40,282 nt of DNA from Methanosarcinales archaeon. GTDB lineage: Archaea; Halobacteriota; Syntropharchaeia; Alkanophagales; Methanospirareceae. The notes under the pieces were generated by a model, which searched no databases, had not been told where the DNA came from, and was given only the letters and a program-made list of their open reading frames with translations. Positions 29,849-37,706 of this stretch are shown here, one piece after another. A program made the translations under genes and the position numbers. The stretch covers positions 1 to 40,282 of the forward strand of contig JAODGH010000056.1 of NCBI GenBank assembly GCA_025464325.1. The letters are read 5' to 3'. Position 1 is the stretch's first letter. Each line of letters opens with the position of its first letter.

Positions 29849-29859
29849 CTTATATAAGG
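29849..29859 (+). promoter_or_regulatory. TATA box for the 29884 membrane protein
   Basis: CTTATATAAGG is centred 30 bases before the ATG at 29884, so the transcript should start within a few bases of the start codon. A short direct repeat CCGCTAAAAA (29821-29830 and 29832-29841) lies just upstream, after the radB stop. Confidence 0.55.
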
Positions 29860-29883
29860 TGGTGATTATAGGAAGAGTGAAAG

Positions 29884-30366
29884 ATGAGCAACGACAGAGA
29901 TGAGTACATAGAAGGATTGAAGAAGACGCTGATCCCGCTTCTTTTCGGCGTTCTCGCGGGTGTTATATGCTTCTCGATATATACATCTCAGCCGCTTATA
30001 GCGATCAATGACAGTTCTGTCGCTGCGTATCTGGATAACGGTGTTATTCCCGCCAATCTCTCTACCACGTTAGAAGCCAATGGCATTACTATCGATAATG
30101 CCACAGTTACAAGGATAGAAAGCCACAAATGGGTTATAAACAATGAATATGTGATAAGAAGTAATTCGTCGATACTGGAAGTATACCGAAGTCCGGTCTC
30201 AGAAGACTGGCTACTCATCGCCTTGATTCTAATACTCATACAGAAATTCGTGTATCCGTTCATGCACATAGAAATAAAAAAGACCGTGGACTGGGTAACG
30301 ATAGCGTTTATAACCGCATTTTTCTGGTTCATAACCTTTACGCTCTTACTCGCTTTTCTGTTCTGA
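29884..30366 (+). CDS. Membrane protein with an external domain, unknown function
   Basis: 160 residues. One helix near the N-terminus (TLIPLLFGVLAGVICFSIY) is followed by about 75 polar residues with several N-x-S/T sites. Two more helices follow at the C-terminus (WLLIALILILIQKFVYPF and WVTIAFITAFFWFITFTLLLAF). The middle domain is probably outside the membrane. I do not recognise the family. It is monocistronic, with its own near-leaderless promoter and the next gene's promoter behind it. Confidence 0.7.
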   Translation: MSNDRDEYIEGLKKTLIPLLFGVLAGVICFSIYTSQPLIAINDSSVAAYLDNGVIPANLSTTLEANGITIDNATVTRIESHKWVINNEYVIRSNSSILEVYRSPVSEDWLLIALILILIQKFVYPFMHIEIKKTVDWVTIAFITAFFWFITFTLLLAFLF

Positions 30367-30375
30367 TTTTTTCGA

Positions 30376-30390
30376 CATATATTATTTAAA
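30376..30390 (+). promoter_or_regulatory. TATA region for the FrhB family gene
   Basis: The AT-rich CATATATTATTTAAA lies 35-49 bases upstream of the ATG at 30425, giving a predicted start site about 10-15 bases before the gene. Confidence 0.5.
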
Positions 30391-30424
30391 CTGATGAGTA
30401 TGGGTTTAAGTAAATAGGGGAGAA

Positions 30425-31489
30425 ATGGTTATTATGGAAGAGAAGAGGGTTTTTAAGGATCTGGAGCGGGAAGTGATAGATAAGGGCAAATGTGCGCTCT
30501 GTGGTGGCTGCGTAGCAACTTGCAGGCTGCTCAATTACGGATACCTCAGTGTGGACTACGATAAAGAGCGCCCGGTAATAGGGGCGGGGTTGCAATGCCC
30601 CCCAGATTGCGGGTACTGCTATTACCAGTGTCCGCGAGTGAATAAGCCGCAGTTGGAGCATGAGCTGGAGGAGATGTATGAGGTGGTCGCGACGGATGAT
30701 GAGATAAGAGAGGCTGCTCAGGATGGCGGTGCGGTAACCGCACTACTTGCTTATGCCCTCGCCGAAGGAATAGTGGAGGGTTGTGTGACGGTTGTACGTG
30801 ATGAGCACTGGAAGCCTCATATAACGGTTGCCATGGACAAATCAAGTCTGATAAAGGCTGCAGGTAGCAAGTATACACCAACGGCAGCGCTTACTGGACT
30901 ACCCGATGCCATCATAGATCGCGGGCTGTGGAGTGTCGCACTGGTGGGTACGCCATGCCAGATGGCGGGTTACGAACAGATGCTTTCTGTTGGACGAGAT
31001 ACGCATAATGCCCATAATTTCGCTTCTACCGTAAGGTTGCGAATCGGTCTCTTCTGCATGGGTACCTACTCGTATGAGGGGTTGATCAATGGCTATCTTG
31101 CAACTGAGCGCGGCATAAAGATAAGCGAGGTGACGGATATGCAGATAAGTGACAATATGCTGCACGTGTACAGTGGTACCGATGAGTTGTTACAAGTTGA
31201 CATTTCAGAGATCGAGCCTTATAAGCGTGATGGTTGCCGGGTATGTGAAGATTTTAGTGCTCTCTTCGCTGATATAAGTGTGGGCAACAACGGCACGCCT
31301 GAAGGCAAATCAACCGTTATCGTTCGTTCATATTTTGGTAAGGACGTCTTTGAGGGCGCTATAGAACGGGGTTACATAGAGGCTAAGCCAATAGACCCTT
31401 CCGGTGCCGAAATCGTACACAGGTTGATGGAACGTAAGAAAAAAGCGGGTATTGCAGAGAAAGAACGCAGAAAAGCAGGTTTGGTTTAG
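30425..31489 (+). CDS. FrhB/FpoF family F420-interacting iron-sulfur flavoprotein
   Basis: 354 residues. Two [4Fe-4S] cysteine sets occur near the N-terminus: CALCGGCVATC (C23, C26, C29, C33) and CPPDCGYCYYQCP (C58, C62, C65, C69). The FrhB N- and C-terminal domains follow, with QDGGAVTALLAYALAEG, GSKYTPTA, VGTPCQMAGYEQML and ADISVGNNGTPEGKSTVIVRS. This family binds FAD and exchanges electrons between coenzyme F420 and iron-sulfur partners, for example in F420-reducing hydrogenase, Fpo/Fqo and F420-linked ferredoxin or glutamate synthase units. No partner subunit is adjacent, so the electron partner is unknown. The ATG at 30425 follows GGGGAGAA; an ATG three codons later is also possible. Confidence 0.85.
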   Translation: MVIMEEKRVFKDLEREVIDKGKCALCGGCVATCRLLNYGYLSVDYDKERPVIGAGLQCPPDCGYCYYQCPRVNKPQLEHELEEMYEVVATDDEIREAAQDGGAVTALLAYALAEGIVEGCVTVVRDEHWKPHITVAMDKSSLIKAAGSKYTPTAALTGLPDAIIDRGLWSVALVGTPCQMAGYEQMLSVGRDTHNAHNFASTVRLRIGLFCMGTYSYEGLINGYLATERGIKISEVTDMQISDNMLHVYSGTDELLQVDISEIEPYKRDGCRVCEDFSALFADISVGNNGTPEGKSTVIVRSYFGKDVFEGAIERGYIEAKPIDPSGAEIVHRLMERKKKAGIAEKERRKAGLV

Positions 31490-31536
31490 TTCTTTCTCTT
31501 TATTTTTCTTTAGTTTAGATTAGTTTAGCTTAGTGT
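31490..31536. terminator. T-rich terminator region between convergent genes
   Basis: The gap between the FrhB family gene (+) and the corrinoid-domain gene (-) is a pyrimidine-rich tract (CTTTCTCTTTATTTTTCTTT, 31492-31511) followed by several copies of a TTTAG/TTAG motif to about 31533. The T runs serve as a plus-strand terminator. No T-run is seen for the minus-strand gene. Confidence 0.5.
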
Positions 31537-32070
31537 TCAGTCGTCAGCGGTAATAAAACCTCCGGCATAGAGGTAGATCGGCAATTCAACGCCACAGACT
31601 GGACCGACATGAACGTTCCAGCCGGTTTCATGCTCTATATCCTCCCGTAATGATGCCGCGAACCCGGGTATTATGAGAGTTTCGTGCTTCACCTTATCTT
31701 CCAGGTTCACTATCTCCGTTCTCACTCTATCAGCTCTGAAAAGACCAAGATATACCGCCATATCGACTGTATAGCCCTCTGTATCGGTAGATACGAGATA
31801 ACAGTCTATTCCTGCATTCACAAGAACCACCCCGATAACTTCATGTGTGTAAAGGCTGTTTCCTGTGACAAGAACAGGTGAGTCTTCGCTCGGTTCGCCT
31901 ATATCAATAACACCGGTAGCGACAGGTGTGGGAATCTCGGGTACAGGTATTTCTGGCAGAAAACTATCCGCACTGGCTATATCATCCAGAAGTTTCCTGT
32001 ACCTGCTGTCGTTTCGCAAACACTGATACCTGCTAATGTCTATTCTGTCAAGGTACAGATCCGCATACAT
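31537..32070 (-). CDS. Stand-alone corrinoid-binding domain of the CdhE/AcsC type
   Basis: 177 residues. From about residue 60 the sequence follows the C-terminal corrinoid domain of the acetyl-CoA synthase corrinoid iron-sulfur protein large subunit (CdhE in archaea, AcsC in bacteria): SPVLVTGNSLYTHEVIG, AGIDCYLVSTDTEGYTVD, ETLIIPGFAASLREDIE and GWNVHVGPVCGVELPIYL. The four-cysteine iron-sulfur domain and the TIM barrel are absent. The N-terminal 55 residues are polar with a Pro-rich link (PEIPVPEIPTP). It may bind a corrinoid and take part in methyl or corrinoid transfer, but this is inference. It is divergent from the DUF447 gene with only 33 bases between. Confidence 0.7.
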   Translation of the reverse strand: MYADLYLDRIDISRYQCLRNDSRYRKLLDDIASADSFLPEIPVPEIPTPVATGVIDIGEPSEDSPVLVTGNSLYTHEVIGVVLVNAGIDCYLVSTDTEGYTVDMAVYLGLFRADRVRTEIVNLEDKVKHETLIIPGFAASLREDIEHETGWNVHVGPVCGVELPIYLYAGGFITADD

Positions 32071-32103
32071 TATTACATTAGATGTATAACTCTTCTTGTA
32101 AAA

Positions 32104-32688
32104 ATGGCAAATTTGGTAGAGGCGGGGCTACACGAAGGTATTTCAGAAGTAATTGCCACCACACAGTCTCGCGCAGGTGTACCCAATGCAGCACCGGTTG
32201 GCATACATGCCGAATCGGGCAAATATTGTGTGGAGCTGTACAGGGGTTCAAAGACACTATCGAATGTGAACACAACGCGGAAAATGGCTGCGAATGTGAC
32301 AGAGGATGCAGTGCTCTTTGTCCGATCATTATTTGGTAACCTTGCGAGTAGCGATTTCTCGCGATTCCTTGGCTTCCCGGTCTTGAGTGGTGCGGATTCG
32401 TGGATACTGTTTCGATGCCGCCTGATAGCAGAACGAGCGGATTATCTACTGTTTCTGCTTACTCCGTTCGCAGTTGCGGTACGAAATAAGAAGATATCAG
32501 CAATAAACAGAGGACTAAACGCCGTTATAGAAGCGGCTATACTCGCATCGAGATACGATCTCCAGGATGGAGCGCGGGATAAGACGCGCATAAAGATGCA
32601 GATACACGATTATGCCAGGATAGTGGATCGATGCGGTGGTCGTAGCGAGAAGGAAGCGATGCAGATATTGCTTCAGCATTTAGTATGA
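32104..32688 (+). CDS. DUF447 family protein (flavin-binding split barrel)
   Basis: 194 residues. The N-terminal GISEVIATTQSRAGVPNAAPVGIHAE matches the archaeal DUF447 family ('GI.EVI..T.....pNAAPMG'), which has a flavin reductase-like split beta barrel. The C-terminal half is helical (INRGLNAVIEAAILASRYDL). FMN binding is expected from the family; a reaction is not established. The divergent gene 33 bases away encodes the corrinoid-like domain, and Sua5 follows 47 bases downstream. Confidence 0.8.
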   Translation: MANLVEAGLHEGISEVIATTQSRAGVPNAAPVGIHAESGKYCVELYRGSKTLSNVNTTRKMAANVTEDAVLFVRSLFGNLASSDFSRFLGFPVLSGADSWILFRCRLIAERADYLLFLLTPFAVAVRNKKISAINRGLNAVIEAAILASRYDLQDGARDKTRIKMQIHDYARIVDRCGGRSEKEAMQILLQHLV

Positions 32689-32703
32689 TTTTACATATCC
32701 ATA

Positions 32704-32750
32704 CTGGAAATAATGATTGATAGTATGCTGGAATAATGATTGATAGTGTG
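32704..32750 (+). repeat. Tandem repeat of the sua5 start region
   Basis: Two adjacent copies, 32704-32727 and 32728-32750, of CTGGAA(A)TAATGATTGATAGT(A/G)TG. The second contains the sua5 start codon (32736). The first ATG (32713) opens a seven-codon frame ending in a TAA that overlaps this start. Confidence 0.75.
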
Positions 32751-33380
32751 CAACGGGACTTAGAGGGCATCATAAGGAAAGCCATAGCGGTAATTAAGGA
32801 CGGAGGCACGATCGTTTATCCTACGGAGACGGTATATGGTCTGGGTGCTTCTGCGTTATCTGCGGATGCGGTATTGAAGGTGTACAGACTGAAGCGGCGG
32901 GAGCTATCCAAACCCGTTTCTATCGCGATCTCGTCGTTCGAGATGCTATGCGAAGTTGCTTATGTGGATCGTTCGCAACTTGAGATCATAAAGCAGCTGT
33001 TACCGGGTCCCGTCACCATCCTGTTAAGGAAAAAAGACTCGGTACCTGACATTTTAACCGCACAATCGGACGTAGTGGGTATAAGGTATCCAGCCAATCC
33101 AATAGCAACGCGTATAATAAGCGAAGCGGGTCCCATAACAGCAACAAGTGCGAATCTCTCGGGCGATAAGCCACCGGTACGCATAGAGGAGATAAATATA
33201 AAGGCAGATGTTATTATAAATGGAGGTAGATGTAAATATGGCGTGCCATCCACGGTGGTGGATATGGCGCGGGGGAATAAGATAAAGATACTGAGGAAAG
33301 GAGCGAGCTATGATAGAGTATTGTACATCCTGCAGAGCAAGGCTGCTGGAGAAGGGATACACGGTCTTTCCGTGTCCTAA
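32736..33380 (+). CDS. Sua5/YciO/YrdC threonylcarbamoyl-AMP synthase
   Basis: 214 residues, the YrdC domain. Motifs are [13 protein letters not shown] (27-39), [18 protein letters not shown] and ATSANLSG near the nucleotide-binding cleft, and PSTVVDM. It makes threonylcarbamoyl-AMP from threonine, bicarbonate and ATP, for t6A at position 37 of ANN-decoding tRNAs; KEOPS completes the modification. Length is that of the short YrdC type without the Sua5 C-terminal domain. The 3' end overlaps the next zinc-ribbon gene by 71 bases. The start is placed in the second copy of a tandem repeat (see that entry). Confidence 0.9.
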   Translation: MIDSVQRDLEGIIRKAIAVIKDGGTIVYPTETVYGLGASALSADAVLKVYRLKRRELSKPVSIAISSFEMLCEVAYVDRSQLEIIKQLLPGPVTILLRKKDSVPDILTAQSDVVGIRYPANPIATRIISEAGPITATSANLSGDKPPVRIEEINIKADVIINGGRCKYGVPSTVVDMARGNKIKILRKGASYDRVLYILQSKAAGEGIHGLSVS

Positions 33381-33471
33381 CTGTGGGAAGGCAGAGATAG
33401 GGAGATGCACGAAGTGCCGGAAGCAGAGTAACCTGTACGTATGTGAGGAATGCGGTTTTGTGGGTCCTTGA
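33310..33471 (+). CDS. Small zinc-ribbon RNA-binding protein
   Basis: 53 residues with four CxxC knuckles: CTSC, CPNC, CTKC and CEEC, ending in GFVGP. This is the archaeal HVO_2753-like family of tiny double zinc-finger proteins, often encoded beside translation genes and annotated as RNA-binding. GAGGAAAGGA lies just upstream of the ATG, inside sua5. It overlaps sua5 by 71 bases in another frame and lies 46 bases before rps8e. The conserved Cys spacing makes it a real gene despite the overlap. Confidence 0.85.
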   Translation: MIEYCTSCRARLLEKGYTVFPCPNCGKAEIGRCTKCRKQSNLYVCEECGFVGP

Positions 33472-33517
33472 GAGAGCATGGGTATAATAAAAGTAAGAGG
33501 AAAGGAGAGTAAGAGAG

Positions 33518-33892
33518 ATGAGGTGGCAGGGTAAATCCAACAGGAAGTACACCGGTGGACGATTGCACAGGCACCGGAAGAAACGAGCGTACGAAGCGGG
33601 TCGTCCTCCTGCCGATACGGTTATAGGCGACACGAGGCGTAAAATAGTGAGGACGATGGGCGGCAATGTCAAAGTGAGATTGCTGCGATGCGATTATGCC
33701 AATGTCTCAGACCCTAGAAGTGGGACGACAAAGAAGGTGCGAATCATCAGTGTGAAGGACAATCCCGCCAATCCGTTTTACATCAGGCGGAATATTTTAA
33801 CGAGAGGTGCGGTGATAGAAACCGAGCTGGGCGATGCACTGGTCACGAGCAGACCGGGGCAGGATGGAGTGGTGAATGCAAAGTTGATTTGA
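33518..33892 (+). CDS. rps8e: 30S ribosomal protein S8e
   Basis: 124 residues. The start [34 protein letters not shown] is the archaeal S8e N-terminus, and [24 protein letters not shown] follows near the C-terminus. Archaeal S8e is short compared with the eukaryotic protein, and this length fits. It belongs to the small subunit and is shared only by archaea and eukaryotes. The neighbours Sua5 and zinc ribbon form a translation-linked group. AGGAAAGGAGAG precedes the ATG. Confidence 0.95.
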   Translation: MRWQGKSNRKYTGGRLHRHRKKRAYEAGRPPADTVIGDTRRKIVRTMGGNVKVRLLRCDYANVSDPRSGTTKKVRIISVKDNPANPFYIRRNILTRGAVIETELGDALVTSRPGQDGVVNAKLI

Positions 33893-33912
33893 TACGCTCG
33901 TTCACGGGGTAG

Positions 33913-35376
33913 ATGTACAAATTAGTGGGTGTAGTAACCGGCGAGATAAAATTACACGAGTTTGACTTTGTTGTTACCGGTGAGGTACGGATAAACGAGT
34001 ATGTGAAAGTATGGACCGAACAGGACGGCTGGATACTCGCGCGTGTGGTGAAGCTGGTGGAGCAGGATAAGAAGAGGGCTACTGCGGAGGTCATAGGCTA
34101 CAAAGATGACCGGGGGTTCCTGACACAGCCGAACAGCACAGTCTCACATGATGATAAGGTGTTCAAGGCGGATCGTGCATTTATAACCGCGACGCTGGGC
34201 TTGAAATCGAATGGTATATATCTGGGGCTGCTTGAGGGTCGCAACATACCCGTATATCTGCGTAAAGAGGAACTGATCCAGAAACACTGCAGTATACTGG
34301 CGAAGACGGGCAGCGGGAAGTCGTATACTGCGGGTGTGTTGATAGAAGAGCTATTGGAGAAGGGCGTACCACTGCTCATTATAGATCCTCACGGCGAGTA
34401 TGTCACACTGAAATACGAGAACAGGAACGAAGAAGAACGCAAGCAGATGGTGAAGTATGGAGTAACACCCCGTGGTTATGCCTCCAGGGTTGTAGTCTAC
34501 ACACCCGCCAATTTCTCCATAAACCCCCATGCCGACCGGCTATTCAGGATAGACGGTATCAACCTGAGTGTGAAAGAGTTATACGATTTGTTCCCCATGT
34601 CGGATGCCCAGCTTGGTGTTCTGTATCAGGGCATAAATGCCATAAAATCGGAGAAGGAGTTTTATACTATTGAAGATATCATCAAGAAGGTATCGGAAAG
34701 CAAAAGCAGTGCACGATGGCGGATCATCCACTACCTTGAACGGATTCGCGAGACCGGTATATTGTCAGACAGTCCAACGCGTATAGAAGAGCTGGTAAAA
34801 CGTGGGCAGGCATCTATAATAGACATGAAGGGTGCCGAACCGGATTTACAGCGTTTGATTGTTTATCGGCTCTGTAAAGAGGTGTTTGAAGGCAGGAAGA
34901 TGGGGAAGATACCACCATTGATGCTTGTAGTCGAAGAAGCGCATAATTTCTGTCCCGAACGTGGTTTTGAGCGAGCTGCAAGCTCTAATATACTCAGGAC
35001 AATAGCATCAGAGGGCAGAAAATTCGGGCTCGGATTGCTCGTAATCTCACAGCGACCCGCACGTGTGGACAAGAACGTTATATCTCAGTGTAATACCCAG
35101 ATAATCCTGCGTGTGACGAATCCCAATGACATAAGGGCATTGAGCAAGGGTCTGGAGTTCATGAGCAGTGAGATGGAGGAGGAGATAAAACGGATACCGC
35201 AGGGTGTTGCTCTATTATCGAGTCCGAGCATAGAAATGCCGGTACTTGTGGATATCCGTGTTAGAAAGAGTGAGCATGGCGGCAGGGCGGTAGAATTTGA
35301 CGATAAGAGTGAGGTAGAAGACACGCAGGCGGGGAAGAAGGGTATGCTTGCACGTCTGTTCTCTTTAAGTGCTTAA
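33913..35376 (+). CDS. herA: HerA-like DNA translocase/helicase
   Basis: 487 residues. An N-terminal HAS barrel (about 1-85) is followed by a RecA-like FtsK-class ATPase. Walker A is AKTGSGKS (130-137), LLIIDPHGEY follows, and Walker B is LMLVVEEAHNFCPE. LLVISQRPARVDKNVISQCNTQI carries the sensor and arginine-finger region of HerA. HerA forms a hexameric motor and works with NurA, Mre11 and Rad50 in DNA end resection. None of those partners is in the window. The gene lies 20 bases after rps8e. Confidence 0.92.
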   Translation: MYKLVGVVTGEIKLHEFDFVVTGEVRINEYVKVWTEQDGWILARVVKLVEQDKKRATAEVIGYKDDRGFLTQPNSTVSHDDKVFKADRAFITATLGLKSNGIYLGLLEGRNIPVYLRKEELIQKHCSILAKTGSGKSYTAGVLIEELLEKGVPLLIIDPHGEYVTLKYENRNEEERKQMVKYGVTPRGYASRVVVYTPANFSINPHADRLFRIDGINLSVKELYDLFPMSDAQLGVLYQGINAIKSEKEFYTIEDIIKKVSESKSSARWRIIHYLERIRETGILSDSPTRIEELVKRGQASIIDMKGAEPDLQRLIVYRLCKEVFEGRKMGKIPPLMLVVEEAHNFCPERGFERAASSNILRTIASEGRKFGLGLLVISQRPARVDKNVISQCNTQIILRVTNPNDIRALSKGLEFMSSEMEEEIKRIPQGVALLSSPSIEMPVLVDIRVRKSEHGGRAVEFDDKSEVEDTQAGKKGMLARLFSLSA

Positions 35377-35416
35377 CTTAACTACGGGCGATGAATGGAT
35401 ATAGGAGCAGATAAGA

Positions 35417-37651
35417 ATGTTTGATTATATTGTGGTTGTGGTTGGTGACGAATCAGAGGTGCAATACCTGAGGCATTATCCATGGCGAAAGGATGTAACC
35501 CTCGACTCTGTTATCATACCGGTCACAGAGAGTGGCTGGTACGGTGCTGCCGGTAACGGACTTGGTACACTATTCGCCGTAAAGAATGCATCGGATGCAA
35601 CAGGCAGTGAGCTCGTGTCAGAAGTGAAGCGGGGTAAGAGCGTACTTATTGTTCATACCGCGGGAGAAGGCACCCGTAACCTGCTGACGAGAACGTGTAA
35701 GAATAAAGCATTCATCAGTGTATCGGGCTATTGTTTACTTGAGGGAGTGATAAAGCAACTCCAGCGATTCGCCATTCCCGGGCGAATACTGGTCACGTGG
35801 TGTGATCAGTTCCTATTTATTGAGGATGCACCCGATGAGATAGCGGAATGCGCATCTCGTACGCAAGTCATGCTCCTGGGCTTAAAGACTGAGCTGACTG
35901 AGGAGATCGTATCCAAATACGGTGTTCAGATAGTCAGATGCGGATCAGATGGTTGTGTATTGCTCGACTTTGACGACACGAGGAACTACGAAGCGGTAAG
36001 AGCAAAGATAGCGCGACACGAAGGTGCTGATATACTGGTGAATTTGGGCGTATTCACGCTGAGTGGCACGATGGTGGAGCAAATGTTCGAGGTATTTGCC
36101 GATAAACTCGAAGCGAGAGAGGGTAAGTTCAATTCTGATGAGTTGTGGCAGTTGTGGGTCTCACCAGATTCCGTTACTTGTGACGACTGGCTGAGAGAGC
36201 GTGCTGCACGGCTGAAGAATGAGCCGAACCTGATAAGAAGCTTTGCGATAAGTAGTAACAGTGTCTGGCTCGATTTCGGTACGAACAGTGGCTATTACGA
36301 GAGTATGATGCGGTTAGTGGATAGAAAATCTGATTTTCTGCGTGCGTTCCTCGATGTGGATCTTGTATCCTCCAGGGTTAACGAGTGCGAAATCACGGGT
36401 TCCATATATTCTGATTCGGATATAGGAAGTGGAGAGATAAGAGATAGTGTGGTCTCGAATACAGTGGCGGAATCTGCTATGCTCAAACGCGCTTGCATAT
36501 TCAATTCCAGATTGAACGACATACGAGGCAGGAACTGTGTGGTTTATAATGTGGTAGATCACACAACAATCGAGCTTGACGGAAGCGTGCTCGTGGATGT
36601 ATTTCATCCCCTCAGAGGCAGGATACGATTGGAGTTCCCGATAGGTAAGGAACGCAGCCCCAAGGAAGAGTGGTGGTATGCACCCCTGCCTGGAAACAGG
36701 TATTCGTTGAACGAAGTTGCAGCTATGATGAAGGGTGTTGCTATAGATGAGATGCTGGCGACAAAGAGGCGGCATGCACTGCTGGCAGACGCACTTATTC
36801 GTGATCCTGACGCGGTGAGAACGCTGCTCGAACGACCCATAAGGATAAAGACACTGCGCATAGATAAGCCATGGGGTTATGAGCTCTGGTGCGCATCTCC
36901 ACGTAACAGTATAGAGACGCAACTGGGCGAATTAACGCTATGCGAGCTCGTATCATTCTTCCCGGAGGCTATAACGGGCGAAGTGATGGATATATTCCCG
37001 TTGATGGTGAAGATACTGAAGGCGAATGATAACCTCTCGGTACAGGTACATCCCGACGATGAGTATGCTCGTAAGCTGGGTGATGTGATGGGCAAGGAGG
37101 AGGCGTGGTATGTGTTAGAAGCGCATAAGGATGCGCGAATTTATTTGGGGTTCAAGGATACGGTGAATGTCGCGGAGTTCAAAGCACAGGTGAATAGTGG
37201 CGAACTGATGGGACGTATGGACGCTTTTGACGCACATAAGGGCGATATTTATCACATTCCCGCGGGAGTTATTCATGCTCTTGGCGCGGGTACGAAGGTG
37301 TATGAGGTGAGTACTTTATCCGAGAGGACGTTCAGGATATACGATTATGGCAGGGGGCGGGAGTTACATCTCGAAGACGCTGCAAACGTGCTCAGATTTG
37401 AGCATATCGATGGGCTAAGGCATACGGGGGGATACATACAGGGCAAACATCTCGAACTGCAGCATATCGATGTTCATGGTGCCTTCACGCTTGATACGAG
37501 CGATATGGTAGTACTCACATGCGTCGATGGCGAGCTGATGGTGAACGGTATAGAGAAGTTGATCATGCCCGATACGATACTGTTGCCCGCGAAAGTGCGT
37601 AGTGTCAAAGTTGAAGGCGAAGGCGAGCTGATATGTGCCCGGTTTATTTAG
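35417..37651 (+). CDS. Fusion: sugar nucleotidyltransferase-like domain, beta-helix repeats, class I phosphomannose isomerase
   Basis: 744 residues in three parts. Residues 1-300 look like a GT-A nucleotidyltransferase with IVHTAGEGTRNLLTRTCKNK (78-97) in place of the usual 'GG.GTRL.PLT...K' loop. Residues about 325-385 have hexapeptide-like repeats (SDIGSGEIRDSVV, AMLKRACIFNS) of a left-handed beta helix. From about 475 the sequence is class I mannose-6-phosphate isomerase: KPWGYELW, SVQVHPDDEYA (zinc ligands near 544), EAWYVLEAH and ALGAGTKVYEVS. Together these would convert fructose 6-phosphate to mannose 6-phosphate and perhaps activate a sugar-1-phosphate; a phosphomannomutase is still needed. 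This is not the ManC/AlgA type II architecture, whose cupin is unrelated in order. The N-terminal activity is inference. Confidence 0.8.
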   Translation: MFDYIVVVVGDESEVQYLRHYPWRKDVTLDSVIIPVTESGWYGAAGNGLGTLFAVKNASDATGSELVSEVKRGKSVLIVHTAGEGTRNLLTRTCKNKAFISVSGYCLLEGVIKQLQRFAIPGRILVTWCDQFLFIEDAPDEIAECASRTQVMLLGLKTELTEEIVSKYGVQIVRCGSDGCVLLDFDDTRNYEAVRAKIARHEGADILVNLGVFTLSGTMVEQMFEVFADKLEAREGKFNSDELWQLWVSPDSVTCDDWLRERAARLKNEPNLIRSFAISSNSVWLDFGTNSGYYESMMRLVDRKSDFLRAFLDVDLVSSRVNECEITGSIYSDSDIGSGEIRDSVVSNTVAESAMLKRACIFNSRLNDIRGRNCVVYNVVDHTTIELDGSVLVDVFHPLRGRIRLEFPIGKERSPKEEWWYAPLPGNRYSLNEVAAMMKGVAIDEMLATKRRHALLADALIRDPDAVRTLLERPIRIKTLRIDKPWGYELWCASPRNSIETQLGELTLCELVSFFPEAITGEVMDIFPLMVKILKANDNLSVQVHPDDEYARKLGDVMGKEEAWYVLEAHKDARIYLGFKDTVNVAEFKAQVNSGELMGRMDAFDAHKGDIYHIPAGVIHALGAGTKVYEVSTLSERTFRIYDYGRGRELHLEDAANVLRFEHIDGLRHTGGYIQGKHLELQHIDVHGAFTLDTSDMVVLTCVDGELMVNGIEKLIMPDTILLPAKVRSVKVEGEGELICARFI

Positions 37652-37706
37652 CTAGCCATTGTACACGGTATTTTTTAGTACTTAAACGTTACTTTTAAAC
37701 AGAGAA

